64,000 nt of DNA, from assembly GCF_964275005.1 (NCBI RefSeq), contig NC_092698.1, positions 23,491,809 to 23,555,808 of the forward strand, given 5' to 3'. This document shows, piece by piece, positions 1 through 10,239 of the stretch (position 1 is its first letter; the number at the start of each line of letters is the position of its first letter). A program made the translations under genes and the position numbers. Below the pieces are notes generated by a model, which had not been told where the DNA came from, did not search any database, and was given only the letters and a program-made list of their open reading frames with translations. Source of the stretch: Diadema setosum. Lineage: Eukaryota > Echinodermata > Echinoidea > Diadematoida > Diadematidae.

Positions 1-1
1 T

Positions 2-227
2 TGTTGGAATGACAGATACGTTCGAGAATGGCTAGGCGTAATGGTCTGTGGTGGCATCGTCGATGTCGATCGGGACACGGAGAAGTACTATCTTCCGGCC
101 CACCGCGTGCCCGCCTTCCGCGAGGAAGATACTGAAAGCCTCACGGCTACTTTGTGTAGGGGCCTACCAATGATTAGCGATGCGTACGACGTCATGTTGG
201 AGGTGATCAAGAAGGACGGCCCTCTCG
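2..227 (+). CDS. SAM-dependent methyltransferase, partial (exon n-2; gene runs off the left edge)
   Basis: This is the first visible exon of a class I SAM-dependent methyltransferase of the type often annotated 'Rv2258c-like' in invertebrates. Reading frame 2 is open from the window edge (CWNDRYVREWLGVM...). It encodes the small N-terminal winged-helix region with the family-typical stretches RYVREWLG, VDRDTEKYYLPAHR and KKDGPLG. The exon most likely ends at CTC-G|GTAAAAG (position 227, phase 1). The frame stays open past that point into a CA microsatellite, but the next exon (1624) starts with GT in matching phase and gives GPLG-VPYSKY, which settles the boundary. The substrate cannot be told from sequence. 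The 5' exons and promoter lie outside the window. Confidence 0.8.
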
Positions 228-270
228 GTAAAAGTTTTGATCCCCAGTCAGTGAACAAAATATCTATGAG

Positions 271-271
<1 letters not shown>

Positions 272-318
<47 letters not shown>
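272..318. repeat. (CA)n microsatellite
   Basis: An uninterrupted CA run with a few terminal substitutions. It reads through in frame from the upstream methyltransferase exon as Thr-His repeats, which is an artefact of the unspliced frame. Confidence 0.95.
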
Positions 319-875
319 ATAGGTTCTGGGAGTTCCACATTTGATGTCCAAAATAGAGCTTGTTGCTTCGCAGTAAGCCCATGAAATCAACAAGGGGGTG
401 GGGCTGCCACAACCATAGCCAATTTCACTTATACCTTGTTTTAGATTGTTATCAGGTTTTTCCTTCTTTAAAGAAATAGATAAATAAATCCACCCAAAAA
501 CAGGTACACTTCCTTAAAACTTAGAAGGGAAGTACAGCTATAAAGTTGAGCCTCGGATACAGTGGGGTTTTTTTTGTGTGGAATTAATACTAATGTTCTG
601 CAGCTAATTATAGTTCTTATGAAACTGGTTTTCCTCTCCGAGCCTTGTGTATGTGTAGACAATGTAGCCCACAGAACGCACTATATAATAGTTGTTTACA
701 TATCTGTGGTACATCAAAATGACAGCACCCTGTGACAACCATTTTAATTCAAGATGAAGAATGGATGCACGATTATCTTTTACAGGGTACACCTTGTCAC
801 AATGCCATCCTGTAGTTTGGCGTTCCTTTAATACTTCTCTCTTTTTCGGTTTTCCATCAGCAAGATCTACAGGGT

Positions 876-1390
876 GAAAAAAAGGTAATCCAACTTTGGA
901 GGGCTACAATTTTATAATTGTCAGCTATGGAGAGCACAATCTAGTTGTGAGGAAAGGGGAACTCTTCTTCTTTCCACAGATACCTAATTATGTTGACAAT
1001 TGACATGCATGACTGAGCACATGAACTTTAAAGACAACACTGACAAATTGCACTTTTTTCCAAGTTTGCGTGTCATTGTGAAGGAACAACACATACATGT
1101 CTCACTGCATGGACGAGATCTGTCATTGATAGTGGCTGAATACTTTCAATGACAGATCTCATCCATGCAGTGAGACATGCATTGTTCCTTCACAATAACA
1201 CACAAACTTGTAAAATGAGCAATTTGTCATTGTTGTCTTCATGTGCCCAGTTATGCATGACATTTGTCAACATAATTAGGTATTTATAGAAAGGGGAAGA
1301 GTTTCCCTTTCCCCGCAACCAACATTGCGCTCTCCATAGCTGGTAATTATAAAATTGATCCCTCCAAAGTTGGATTACCTTTTTTTTTTT
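876..1390. mobile_element. Foldback / palindromic MITE
   Basis: The left half (from AAAAAAAGGTAATCCAAC) is an imperfect reverse complement of the right half (ending GTTGGATTACCTTTTTTT), with the centre near 1130-1140. Matching blocks include the core around 1102-1128 versus 1149-1175. There is no ORF of its own; it is a non-autonomous foldback. Confidence 0.75.
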
Positions 1391-1623
1391 CTTCTTCTTC
1401 TTTTTTGATGCTTACTGTATATCCTCTGATAGTTATTGAGAATTATCGCTCTGACAGCAATCGTACTACATCTGTATTTAAACTTAATCTTTTTCTGGAA
1501 GCGTACAGTTTGAAAACGCTTTCTTTGAGTACATTTCCTGTTCGGAGTGCCGAGACTGCCAATGTCGAATCGGCATGCACACCAAGACTTGATTTCGTTT
1601 TTCTTCTCTTTCACATTATACAG

Positions 1624-1746
1624 GTGTTCCATACTCGAAGTACAAATCTTTCTACAGAACTAGTGCCGACTACAGCAATATTTGGATTTCAAATCACCTG
1701 TGTCAATCTTTCATGTTGTCTCATCCAACCCTCAAGGAAGGTCTTG
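1624..1746 (+). CDS. SAM-dependent methyltransferase, penultimate exon
   Basis: This exon lies between a CAG acceptor (1621-1623) and a GGTAAGAA donor. It enters in phase 1 (G+GT) and leaves in phase 1. It reads VPYSKYKSFYR...HPTLKEGL, the linker between the winged-helix region and the Rossmann domain. It was found by phase and family fit: the frame runs through unspliced and continues into non-coding sequence. The next exon begins AA-AAT-GGC and continues as ENGFRVLDIGCGRGG. The family's usual length between the DGPLG stretch and the SAM-binding motif is preserved. Confidence 0.75.
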
Positions 1747-2283
1747 GTAAGAAACGATCTAAAATCTCTTCTCCTACATAATCATGTAAGGAAGTGTTCT
1801 TTCCTGTTGAATTGAGGGAAAAATTAAAGATAGATAGATAGATAAAAAGCTACGCACACATACATAAAATTACATATATACACATATGAGAGGGAGAGAA
1901 AAGCCAGCCAGCTCAGATAATGCAAAGTTTTTCATTCTTTTGGTAAGCGCGAAGAACGTATTTCTACACTGGATGAAGATTGCTCGAGTTCATTAAGGCC
2001 CTGTCACAGTCCTTTCCGGTCAGGCCTTGTTGCCTGCACATATTTCCCAACACGCAGGACATTTCTGCGGGCGGTCAAGGATTTGGGGGAGTTTCTCGTG
2101 CGTCTTGCCTGCTGGACGCGTGGTACTTATAAATTCTACTTGCGTTCTAACTACGGATGACATACTGGCACTGCACTGCGTGATATTTGCATGGGAGTTG
2201 CCTGAGCGATGCGGTCGCTACTAGCCTCCTACTAGTTTTCTGCGTGGACCTCTGCGGGCAATCCCCGCGACTCAACATGAACA

Positions 2284-2560
2284 GGTTGAAGTTCAAGTTC
2301 AAGTTGATTTTATTTCATCTCCAACAAATTAGGGAAACAATGAAATGTTCGCGTATACAAATAATGTCACAAAATCAGTCCAACAATGAGATGAACATAA
2401 TAACATGTAATAAGACACAGGTAAATAATTATTAACAGGGATACAAATAAATGCTATATCATTATTGTAAACTCAGAAACAAAGTTGTTGGAAATTGAGG
2501 GGACTGGTAAAAAGCTGAGCTTGTAGTATGCAGTCCCCTCATTTTGACCCTACGTGTCAT
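2284..2560 (-). mobile_element. LINE 3'-tail remnant (minus strand)
   Basis: It begins with AAGTTCAAGTTCAAGTT followed by an ATTTTATTTCAT-type stretch. The same arrangement occurs at 47985-48050 next to a recognisable LINE C-terminal ORF. On the minus strand this is a (TTGAAC)n-type tail. Only untranslated sequence is present here. Confidence 0.4.
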
Positions 2561-2654
2561 ACCTTTCCGGGCAAGCCTTGCTTGTGACCAAACAAACAAC
2601 AAAACTCATAATAAGACAAGTGCACTTTGCGTGGACAAGAAAAGACGAATCTGG

Positions 2655-2980
2655 GCCCTGTTTCATAAAACTGTTCGTAAAGTTACGTAGGGTTACGAAC
2701 GACTGAAATATGTGTGCCAATATGTGTGCCCATTTTTTCCCCCTTACGTTTCAACAAAGTACGACTGTATGCCAATATTCGTCTACATTGGGGCAAAAAT
2801 ACACTTTCAACTATTTAAAAAACAAGTGTCAACATGTAAGAATAGTCATAACCATCTGCAGATTTCAACTTTAGCTATTGAAATTAACAATGATTCGGAA
2901 ACTCACATGGCTTGCCATATTTACGTCGTTCGTAAAGTCGTGAGTAACTTTATGAACAGCTTTATGAAACAGGGCCCAGG
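2655..2980. mobile_element. MITE with GGGCCCTGTTTCATAAA inverted ends
   Basis: The left end GGGCCCTGTTTCATAAAACT and the reverse complement of the right end (GGGCCCTGTTTCATAAAGCT) match, and the inner arm (GTTCGTAAAGTTAC) continues the match. The interior has no coding content. Confidence 0.75.
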
Positions 2981-3287
2981 AACATGTGCTATGGACGGTA
3001 AAATGTCCTTTACAGCAGACACAGTATCTATGACGATAAACAGTGTATCTTGAATGACTTTCCATCTTGTGTGGACAACATGTGAAGCATTGGGGTTTTT
3101 TCAGATATCAGAAATAATATAAATGATCTAAACATTTCTTTTCATTGGATCGAGGTCTTCCAATGCCCTGCTAGATATTTGATGACGCTCACCAGATCGA
3201 TCTCTCTTAAATCTTATAGGAACAATCATTTTTAGTAATTATTGGTATGGAAACGACAACGAATTATCATATCTTTTTTGTTCCCAG

Positions 3288-3871
3288 AAAATGGCTTTCG
3301 AGTTCTCGACATAGGTTGTGGTCGAGGCGGTGCCAGTCGCAATATCGCCCTCAATTTCCCCCAAAGCAAGGTGACTGGACTTGATATCAGCGAAGAAGCC
3401 CTCAAGTACGCGAAGGAAGCCGCCAGTGCCAAAAACTTAACCAACCTCGATTACGTCTACGGCGATGCCTCCTCGATGCCCGAAGATTGGACCAATACCT
3501 TCGACTACGCGTTCGTCTACGATGTCGTGCACGACGTTCCGCGACCCGACCTCATGCTGGCGGAGATTCAACGCGTGCTGAAACCTGGCGCCATGTTCTC
3601 CTGCTTCGACCCTAACATGCATTCCAAGCACGCGGACAACATCGAAGTTCCGCATGCTACAGCGCTGTACACCATGAGTCTTTTCCACTGCCTGCCGGTC
3701 TCATACCAGTTCCCTGGAAGCATGGGGCTGGGAACCTGCTGGGGGAGGGAGGAAGCCGTTAAGCTATTTAAGAAATGCGGCTTTACTGTCCAAGCGGTGG
3801 AAAACCCCGTGCAAGGCGATGCTTGGCTTCACTATTACTGCACGGCAAATTCCCAGTGCTTAGGTGAATAA
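3288..3871 (+). CDS. SAM-dependent methyltransferase, terminal exon (catalytic Rossmann domain)
   Basis: The acceptor is TTTTTTGTTCCCAG (ends 3287). The exon opens with the SAM-binding motif I VLDIGCGRGG, then the acidic post-I strand VTGLDIS, the motif YGDASSMP, and YDVVHDVPRP ahead of RVLKPGAMF. These are the standard order of a class I methyltransferase that moves a methyl group from SAM. It ends ...GDAWLHYYCTANSQ and stops with TAA at 3869-3871. The 194 codons contain no break. GC content is clearly above the flanking introns. The protein is likely cytosolic; no signal peptide is visible in the part seen. No convincing AATAAA lies close downstream, so the 3' UTR end is undefined. Confidence 0.9.
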
Positions 3872-4384
3872 GCTAGGTTTACTAAAAAACAAAGCAAGCA
3901 AATATAATTATCATTGTCATTGTCGTGTTATCCAAAATACCATGATATAGTAAGTATGGTCTTAAAGTAATACTAGTAATTATTTAATCCTCTGATATTG
4001 CGCAGAATTTCACTGACACAATATAACCCGTTGACGGCATTTATTCAGAACTATTATGGTCGTTTTGATATCAATTTCTTTTGCAAAATTATTTCAACTT
4101 TCTTCAATTGATTCTTTCTTAACACCTATGCATTATTGTGTCGGTTTAGCTGTATAGAAGAGGTTGACTTCGGGAAAAAATTGAAACTTGACTATCGTTC
4201 ATTCTCAAATCATAACGACAATAATGACTAATCATGTGTAAATACCTTTGAACAAATCATTTGATCAAATTGCATCACCGTTTGTAAGATTCATTTTGAA
4301 TTCAATTGAACTACGTGCCCTTGGTCTTGTAATCTAGGGCTTCATCTATATGATAGTCTGTCATCAAAATAGTAGTATAGCACA
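3872..4384. other. Intergenic / 3' flank of methyltransferase
   Basis: AT-rich sequence. I see no gene, repeat or clear polyadenylation signal. Confidence 0.5.
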
Positions 4385-4470
4385 CAGTGGCGTACCGTGG
4401 GTCAAGACATTGGGGGGGGGGGGGCACCTCATGGCAGCAACATCAGAATTGCATAACGGTATAATTAAAT

Positions 4471-4774
4471 GCTAGCGAGCAGAGCGAGCGAGCTTGAAAT
4501 TTTCGACATTTTACAGTCCCCAAACTGCTGTTTGTAGCTATATATAATAATATATTTGCTTTGGAAATTAAGGGCGTTGCACCGGGCGCAACTGCTGGCA
4601 GTTGCTGGCAGTAACATGAATGGCATAACGATTAAATGCGAGCGAGCGAAGCGAGCGAGCTTGAAAATTTTGTCATTTTACAGTCCCAAAACTGCCGTTT
4701 GTAGCTATATATTTTCGCTTTGGAAATTATTGGGAGGGGGCGCACCGGGCGCAACTGCTGGCAATTACTGGCAG
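4471..4774. repeat. Tandem ~169-bp units, left part of array
   Basis: Two units, anchored near 4471 and 4638. The right-hand unit is cut by the nested element after GGCAGTAA. Confidence 0.85.
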
Positions 4775-4789
4775 TAATGCCCCAGTCAC

Positions 4790-5065
4790 ATAGACATCCC
4801 GGACCACCCCGGACCACCCCGGATCTGATCCGGGGTGATCCGGGGAGAGATCCGTGTTGACGCCGGGGACATCCGTGTATGTCCGGGGACATCCGGGGAC
4901 GTCCGGGATGCCAACACGGCAACTTTTGGATGTCAAAAACATCCGGCGTCATCCGGGGATTGCCGTGTTGGCAGAGCAATCCGGGGTGGTCCGTGTGGCT
5001 GCCGTGTAAATGCCGGGAAGGTCCGTGTTGATGCCTGGAACGACCGTGTAGGTGCCGGGAGTATC
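4790..5065. repeat. Subterminal degenerate CCGGGGA/CCGTGT short repeats
   Basis: About ten-base motifs of the form (ATC)CGGGGA.., (GT)CCGTGTNNNTGC repeat across 275 bp at the left end of the 4778-7636 element. Open frames on both strands here are shadows of the repeat. Confidence 0.75.
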
Positions 5066-5249
5066 CTTTACCCAGTCCATCTCTCTTTTTTTTTTCCACA
5101 TCAAGATCACACGGACCCACTCGACTTCCCTATAAATTGGGGGAGATTTCAACTTCATCTCACTTCTCTCTGCTGCCACAGGAGCTGTATCCATGGATGA
5201 CGAGATGAGATCGAAGTTGCTGAGCTGACAACTTGAATTGCGAAAGAAT

Positions 5250-5580
5250 CAAATTGAGAATTGCCAAGAGAACATGCAGTTCTATTAAGAGGAATTCAAA
5301 GTTTTATGAATATCGGTTTTGAAGTGGTCGAGATATCCAAAATAAAGTAAAAGAAAGCGGTCCTAACAAAATATGATGGCCCATCTACTTTTATTTGGAC
5401 TTCTTTCTTTCACTTTATCTGGTACATCTCAGCCATTTCTGAACCGAATTTCATGAAATAAACTTTTAATTCCTCTTAAAATTGTATGCTCTTGGAAGTA
5501 TGTCGTATAAATGGATTTCGATTATCTTGCAAAAAGTTAAAACCTGAATCCTCATCTAAACCAGAACTGTACTATCCCGT
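5250..5580. mobile_element. Palindromic MITE, copy 1 ('AGGAATTCAAAGTTTAT' family)
   Basis: The arm AAGAGGAATTCAAAGTTTTA...GAGATATCCAAAA is inverted as ...TCTCAGCCATTTC...TTTTAATTCCTCTTAAAA. Related copies lie at 21885-22283 and 27761-28161. This copy's outer ends are poorly preserved. Confidence 0.65.
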
Positions 5581-5650
5581 AGAATTATGGCATAAACAGA
5601 AATTGCAGTCAGATATACGTTCCAAATCCATTATATTTCTGCTTTGTTGT

Positions 5651-5690
5651 GGTGTTTGTGTGTGTGTGTGTGTGTGTGTTTGTGTGTTTT
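5651..5690. repeat. (GT)n microsatellite
   Basis: GT/TG run with two interruptions. Confidence 0.9.
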
Positions 5691-6799
5691 GTAATTACAA
5701 TAACTTTTTGTCTGTAAAAATCAACTTACCGATATTTTAAGGGCTAAAGTCTGGTACTCGCCTTATGTTGTCAACTTCACAGCAAACGCGACTACATGAA
5801 CGGTCTATCTGTGTTCATTATAATTTTGCATTTTATCTCCATAAAGGTAAAAAAAAAAAATCAGGTTTTTGAATCGCATGTTTCAGTGATCGGGGTTTGA
5901 TGTAAATCGGTATTTAAATGTGTCCGTGAACATAAATGCTTTGTCAGATACGTTACCATCGTTTATCGTTTCTTGAGGCTTAATTTATTACAGACAGGTA
6001 CAAGGGAAAATTGAATTCATGTGTATTATTTGCATAGAAATCTTTTCCGATTTCATTTTTACTGTCTTTCGTGTAATTACAAACTTTCTGAACTATATCA
6101 AAAAATTATAACCATATTAAATTATTGTTAATTTATGTTTGTTTGGTTCTCGTATTTCATGTATATCTCAAAGTTTTATTGATATGATTGAAGATTTATC
6201 TAATCTTCTATCTATGACGAGACCATTCTTTACGATTAGAAGTGCGGTGTTTTAACTGAAATAGTCACATTGTGATGTTCTTACAAGTTCAAATCAATTT
6301 ATTGGCATGATTGGCGTTGGCTCTGAAACGTACACGCTAACGGAACTTCTAATACGTAAGATACGTTACCACACTGGTCGTCTTCTGATCCAATTTTCTA
6401 AGATGCTACCTCTGGTAACGTATCTGACATGTGGTTTTAACATGACTTAGTAAAAAAAGGACTCTGCGTTTGGAAATGTTTCTAGAAAAAAAAAATGAGT
6501 GTTCAAAAATCACCCATTGATTGTTTTGTGTTCCTACAGGATTAAATTTTCTGAATTGGTTAAAAATGAATGAAATCTGTGATGTTTATTTTTTTTTGGT
6601 CACATGTAGGCCCTACAACTGTAATTACACACTTTTTCGGAGAATGGTCCATACGTCTCCTTTAAAGATGAAACATAATCAGTTTAATATGTGATTTTTT
6701 TTTTTGATGATTTACTAAAAAAGCAAAGGCGATGTTGACGTGTCGAGAACGAGAAGACGGATGAAAATTCAACATTTGCTCGCTTTTTCGTCTGCAGGT

Positions 6800-7003
6800 G
6801 TGGCATGTGTGTAACTGCCGTGTTGGTCCGTGTTGCTGCCGTGTTGGTCCGTGTAGACGCCGTGCTCTGCCTGCATGGACCGTGTAGATGCCGGCTTTGT
6901 CCGGCATGGTCTGTGTTAGCGCCGTGTAGATGCCGTGTAGATGCCGTGTTAGTCCGGCCTCATCCGTGTAGCTGCCGTGTTGATGCCGTGTGTACAGTCA
7001 TTA
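6800..7003. repeat. CCGTGT(N)n short tandem repeats, right inner block
   Basis: Degenerate TGCCGTGTNGAT / GTCCGTGT units, matching the left subterminal block of the same element. Confidence 0.75.
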
Positions 7004-7562
7004 AAGGACAAGTTCACCTTCATTAAGATAAGGGTTGAGAGAATGTAGCAAAATTAGTAGAACACATCAGTGAAAATTTGAGGAAAATCAGACAATCCGT
7101 TCAAAAATTATGAATTTTTGAAGTTTTTGTGCAGTCACCGCTGGATGAGAAGACTACTGCAGTGTATGATGTCACATGCGTACAACAATATAAGGAAAAT
7201 ATAAAGAGAATTTCACAAAATTTCATCTCTTGAAAAAAAGTACACATTCCCTTGACTCGTTACTGACATATGTTATGGGTAATATTATTCCCATTGCCTT
7301 TAGAAAGAGGCAAGTCAGGTGCTCTTGTATTATGCGAAAAAAGTGAAAATATGTTGAATTTTCCTTACATTTTCTTTATACTGTTGTACTCATATGACAT
7401 CATGAGCCTTAGCAGTCTCCTCATCCAGCGGTTCCAACACAAAAATTTTAGAAATTAATAATTTCTGCATCGATTGTCCAATTTTCCTCAAACTTTCACT
7501 GATGTGTTCTCCTAATATTGCTGCATTCTCTCAATCCTTATGTTTATGAAGGTGAACTTCCC
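7004..7562. mobile_element. Palindromic MITE nested in the Harbinger-like element
   Basis: The left arm TTAAAGGACAAGTTCACCTT...GGACAATCC-type sequence is repeated in inverse at 7440-7562 (..ATTGTCCAATTTTCCTC...AAGGTGAACTTCCCC). A shared core (TGAGGAAAATCAGACAATC) recurs at 27297-27340 and a related element lies at 50690-51155. Confidence 0.75.
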
Positions 7563-7636
7563 CGGATAATAGCACGCATGATCCGGGGATTGCCGTGTAG
7601 ATCCTTGAGCATCCGTGTTTATATGTGACTGGGGCT

Positions 7637-8290
7637 TAACATCAGGAGAATGACATATAACGGTTGAATGCGAGCGAGCGAAGCGAGCGAGCTTGAAATT
7701 TTTGACATTTTACAGTCCCCAAAATGCCGTTTGTAGCTATATCTTTTCGCTTTGGAAATTAAGGGGAGGGCGTGCACCGGGAGCAACTGCTGGCAATTAC
7801 TGACAGCAACATCAGGAGAATTGCATAACGATTAAATGCGAGCGAGCGAAGCGAGCGAGCTTGAAGATTTTGACATTTTACAGTCCCCAAACTGCCATTT
7901 GTAGCTATAATTTTTCGCTTTGGAAATTAAGGAGAAGGGGCGCACCGGGCGCAACTGCTGGCAATTGCTGGCAGTAACATCAGGAGAATGACATAACGAT
8001 TAAATGCGAGCGAGCGAAGCGAGCGAGCTTGAAAATTTTGACATTTACAGTCCCAAAACTGCCGTTTGTAGCTATATTTTTCGCTTTGGAAACTCAGGAG
8101 GGGGGGGGGGGGCGCACCGGGCGCAACTGCTGGCAATTATTGGCAGTAACATTAGGAGAATGGCATATAACGGTTAAATGCGAGCGAGCGAAGCGAGCGA
8201 GCTTAAAAATGTTGACATTTTACAGTCCAAAAACTGTCGTTTGTAGCTACATGTATTTTTTTTCGCTTTGGAGGGAGGGGGCGCCCGTAG
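7637..8290. repeat. Tandem ~169-bp units, right part of array
   Basis: Four units anchored near 7669, 7838, 8006 and 8179, continuing the array at 4471-4774 in register. Confidence 0.85.
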
Positions 8291-8311
8291 CGCCCCCTAG
8301 ATCAGCCACTG

Positions 8312-8752
8312 GTAGTCAAGGGTGTTGGTTTATGTTCATGATTGGGGGAGTATGACCAGCGAGGGGGCGTCGAAGTGACCAAGCGGGAAAAGGATGTCCA
8401 AAATCTGCATTTTATATAGAGCATCCCCTAATTTGTTTGCGTTTGTGAGTGTGTGTGTTTCATATAGATGTAAAAGTTAGGAAATAGCCATGGTCAAGTC
8501 TTATTATTGGCAATGCAAGGCATTTTTAATATAGACTAGTATGTAAAGCAACATGGCAAAATCAATGATCAAGCTTTGATAGCAAATGCGCACAACCTAT
8601 CAAACATCACATTGCGTAACATTGCAGCGACTCTTTTTGCCATTCCGATGTTCTGAGTATACTGCGCACATCCTGCTTATATTCAAAATGCCAACCAGGA
8701 ATCACGCTGAATCACAATCTTTTGTCGTCTCCGGGCTTTTTGAACAATGTTT
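8312..8752. other. Intergenic
   Basis: No gene or defined repeat seen. Confidence 0.4.
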
Positions 8753-8769
8753 CAGTATAACTATAATAC

Positions 8770-9189
8770 CTGATCACAGATTAGTTGAATCAAGTAACTG
8801 GAAATAAACTCACTGTTTGCGACGTTTCGCCAATTATCAATTGGCTTCTTCGGGCGAATGAAGCTCCCGATGATGGAATGGCCCTTAAATAGTGCGAGAT
8901 TGTGCAGAGCGCACTGGACCTTGTCCAGCGCGCGAAAGACGGCTTGGGATTTTGCGAACGGCCCGGTCCCACGTGTGCGATAAATTGAAGCGGAGACCTC
9001 CTCTCTTGTTAAGTGTAGGTCTCTCCACACGTTCCCAGATGGCTTCCTTGACGCCCCTCTCAAACCACCTGGATTCGAAGCCAATTGATAATTGGCGAAA
9101 CGTCGCAAACAGTGAGTTTATTTCCAGTTACTTGATTCAACTAATCTGTGATCTTGTACTTCGACTGGATGAATGAGAAGAATTTACAT
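8770..9189 (-). mobile_element. Retroelement-like unit with perfect 77-bp inverted arms and 17-bp flanking repeats
   Basis: 8772-8848 and 9077-9153 are perfect reverse complements (77/77). The unit is flanked by near-identical 17-bp direct repeats (8753-8769 and 9190-9206, one mismatch), as expected from target-primed reverse transcription. On the minus strand a short open frame runs through the arm. The arm's CGAAACGTCGCAAACAGTGAG segment reminds me of Penelope-like element 3' regions; that family name is a guess. Confidence 0.6.
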
Positions 9190-9347
9190 CAGTCTAACTA
9201 TAATACGTCTTTAGTTATATGGTTAAAAGAAATCTTAGAAAAATATCTTTTTTCTTGATCATCCTTTCATGTCGATTTCAAAATCAGTTTACTAACCCTT
9301 GAATTACCATTTTGGTAGGTTTTTTTTTCTTTTTTTTTTTCTTTTTT

Positions 9348-9398
9348 CACCAGCGGATGGGGGGGGGGGGGGGCACGTGCCCCCCTACGCCACTGACG
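9348..9398. mobile_element. Short hAT-like terminal remnant
   Basis: CAGCGGATGGGG...GGGGCACGTGCCCCCC...CTACGCCACTG is a minimal palindrome with CAGTGGCGTAG-type ends. Confidence 0.45.
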
Positions 9399-9798
9399 TG
9401 ACTGATAGCACAAGAGATATCTTCAAATTGCGTGAAAAAAATCTATTCTAACAATAATTTTGATCCTTGACAATCATGTTTTCAACAATTTTTTCTTCTT
9501 ATTTACCAGCTGTATTTACATGGTTTTATTTCATATCATTTCATTCCATTTCATTTGTTTATATCAAATAGGATAACATTCAAAACAACATGAAAAGCAT
9601 GTAGTAAACAAAGCAGTAAAGCAACTCCCGTCACAACAAAGTCCGCGGGACCGGCAGTTTTCTTTTGTTATACTATCGAAATTTCGTTGTAATCAAACAA
9701 ATACAGTGTTTCTTTGGGACTGATTGACAAATTATCCTACATCGACGTAAATAAGCACTGAATTGATCAGTGTTTTAGTAGTAGCCATGATAAAAAAA

Positions 9799-10136
9799 GA
9801 TTGTCAATCAGTTGCAATGAAAAACACCTCGACGGAAGAATTTCATGAATTTGAATAATTACGCAGTACCCGCTGCATGCTATAAGGATTAGAACCAGCA
9901 CTTGCTGTCGGGCGAAAGCTCGGTGGTCTAGTGGAGATGACGCCTGTCCGGTGTTCAGGAGGTCGTAGGTTCGAATCGTGCTCGAGTATGTACGCCTATG
10001 ATTTTTTTTTTTTTTTATCATGGCTACTACTAAAACACTAATCAATTCAGTGCTTATTTACGTCGATGTAGGGCAATTTGTCAATCAGTTGCAATGAAAA
10101 ACACCTCGACGGAAGGATTTCATGAATTTGAATACA
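9799..10136. repeat. Pair of ~58-bp direct repeats
   Basis: TTGTCAATCAGTTGCAATGA...TTTCATGAATTTGAATA occurs at 9799-9856 and again at 10078-10134 with one or two changes. The pair brackets the SINE-like unit and was produced by a local duplication or an insertion. Confidence 0.75.
9911..10016 (+). mobile_element. tRNA-derived SINE-like unit
   Basis: It has a Pol III A box TGGTCTAGTGG (9924-9934) and B box GGTTCGAATC (9968-9977) at tRNA spacing, and an anticodon-arm-like CCTG TCCGGTGTT CAGG. The head GCTCGGTGGTCTAGTGG resembles tRNA-Pro. A T-run follows (10002-10016). The acceptor stem does not pair cleanly, so it is not a functional tRNA gene. Confidence 0.55.
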
Positions 10137-10239
10137 GTGTTTAAAGATATAGAGACAATTATTTTAGAGCCTGATTTTTGCTTCGTTGAGACGAAATGTC
10201 GTTATAACCGTGTTAGTTTTAACGGGAGTACACGGTACA

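Larger units (their letters stand above)
228..1623 (+). other. Methyltransferase intron
   Basis: GT..AG intron in phase 1. It holds a CA dinucleotide repeat (about 272-318) directly after the exon and a 0.5-kb foldback element (876-1390). Nothing coding was seen. Confidence 0.7.
1747..3287 (+). other. Methyltransferase last intron
   Basis: GT..AG intron in phase 1. It contains a probable LINE 3' tail (2284-2560) and a palindromic MITE (2655-2980). No further coding was seen; the short open frames at 2027-2224 and 2712-3053 have no recognisable content. Confidence 0.6.
4778..7636. mobile_element. Nested 2.86-kb TIR element with TAA target duplication (PIF/Harbinger-like signature)
   Basis: The ends are TGCCCCAGTCACATA and, as reverse complement of the right end, AGCCCCAGTCACATA. 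TAA flanks both sides (4775-4777, 7637-7639). Removing 2859 bp plus one TAA restores GGCAGTAACATCAGG exactly as in the neighbouring units, and restores the 169-bp period (4638 to 7669). A 3-bp TWA duplication is typical of PIF/Harbinger. No transposase ORF is visible, so it is non-autonomous. Subterminal zones are degenerate CCGTGT/CCGGGG repeats. Confidence 0.8.
4385..8311. mobile_element. hAT-like element made of ~169-bp tandem units, interrupted by a nested insertion
   Basis: The left end CAGTGGCGTACCGTGGG plus a G-run and the right end CCCCCTAGATCAGCCACTG form hAT-style CAGTGGC inverted termini. The flanking 8-mers (4377-4384 and 8312-8319) agree only partly, so the copy is old or the ends are approximate. 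The inside is a tandem array of ~169-bp units, each with a GCGAGCGAGCGAAGCGAGCG block (near 4471, 4638, 7669, 7838, 8006, 8179), an 'ATTTTACAGTCCCCAAACTG' block and a GCACCGGGCGCAACTGCTGG block. The 4778-7636 element was inserted later. No ORF. Confidence 0.65.
9615..10236. mobile_element. Degenerate Tigger/pogo-like element containing other insertions
   Basis: The left end (CAACTCCCGTCACAACAAAG, ACCGGCAGTTTTCTTTTGTT) and right end (CGTTATAACCGTG..AACGGGAGTACACGGTA) correspond to the TIRs of the better preserved copies at 18893 and 36419. Inside are inverted flanks (9727-9796 against 10015-10085) and a tRNA-like unit. Confidence 0.55.

Noticed and set aside
228..322. Open frame continuing past the first methyltransferase exon into Thr-His repeats
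   Set aside because: The GTAAAAG donor at 228 joins in phase to exon 1624-1746 with family-like sequence; the continuation is translated CA microsatellite.
4632..5120. 162-codon minus-strand frame rich in Arg/His/Gly
   Set aside because: It is a shadow of the degenerate CCGTGT/CCGGGG repeats in a TIR element, with no homology-like content.
9918..9990. Functional tRNA-Pro gene
   Set aside because: A and B boxes are good, but the acceptor and anticodon stems pair poorly and the unit sits among duplicated flanks; better explained as a SINE-like derivative.
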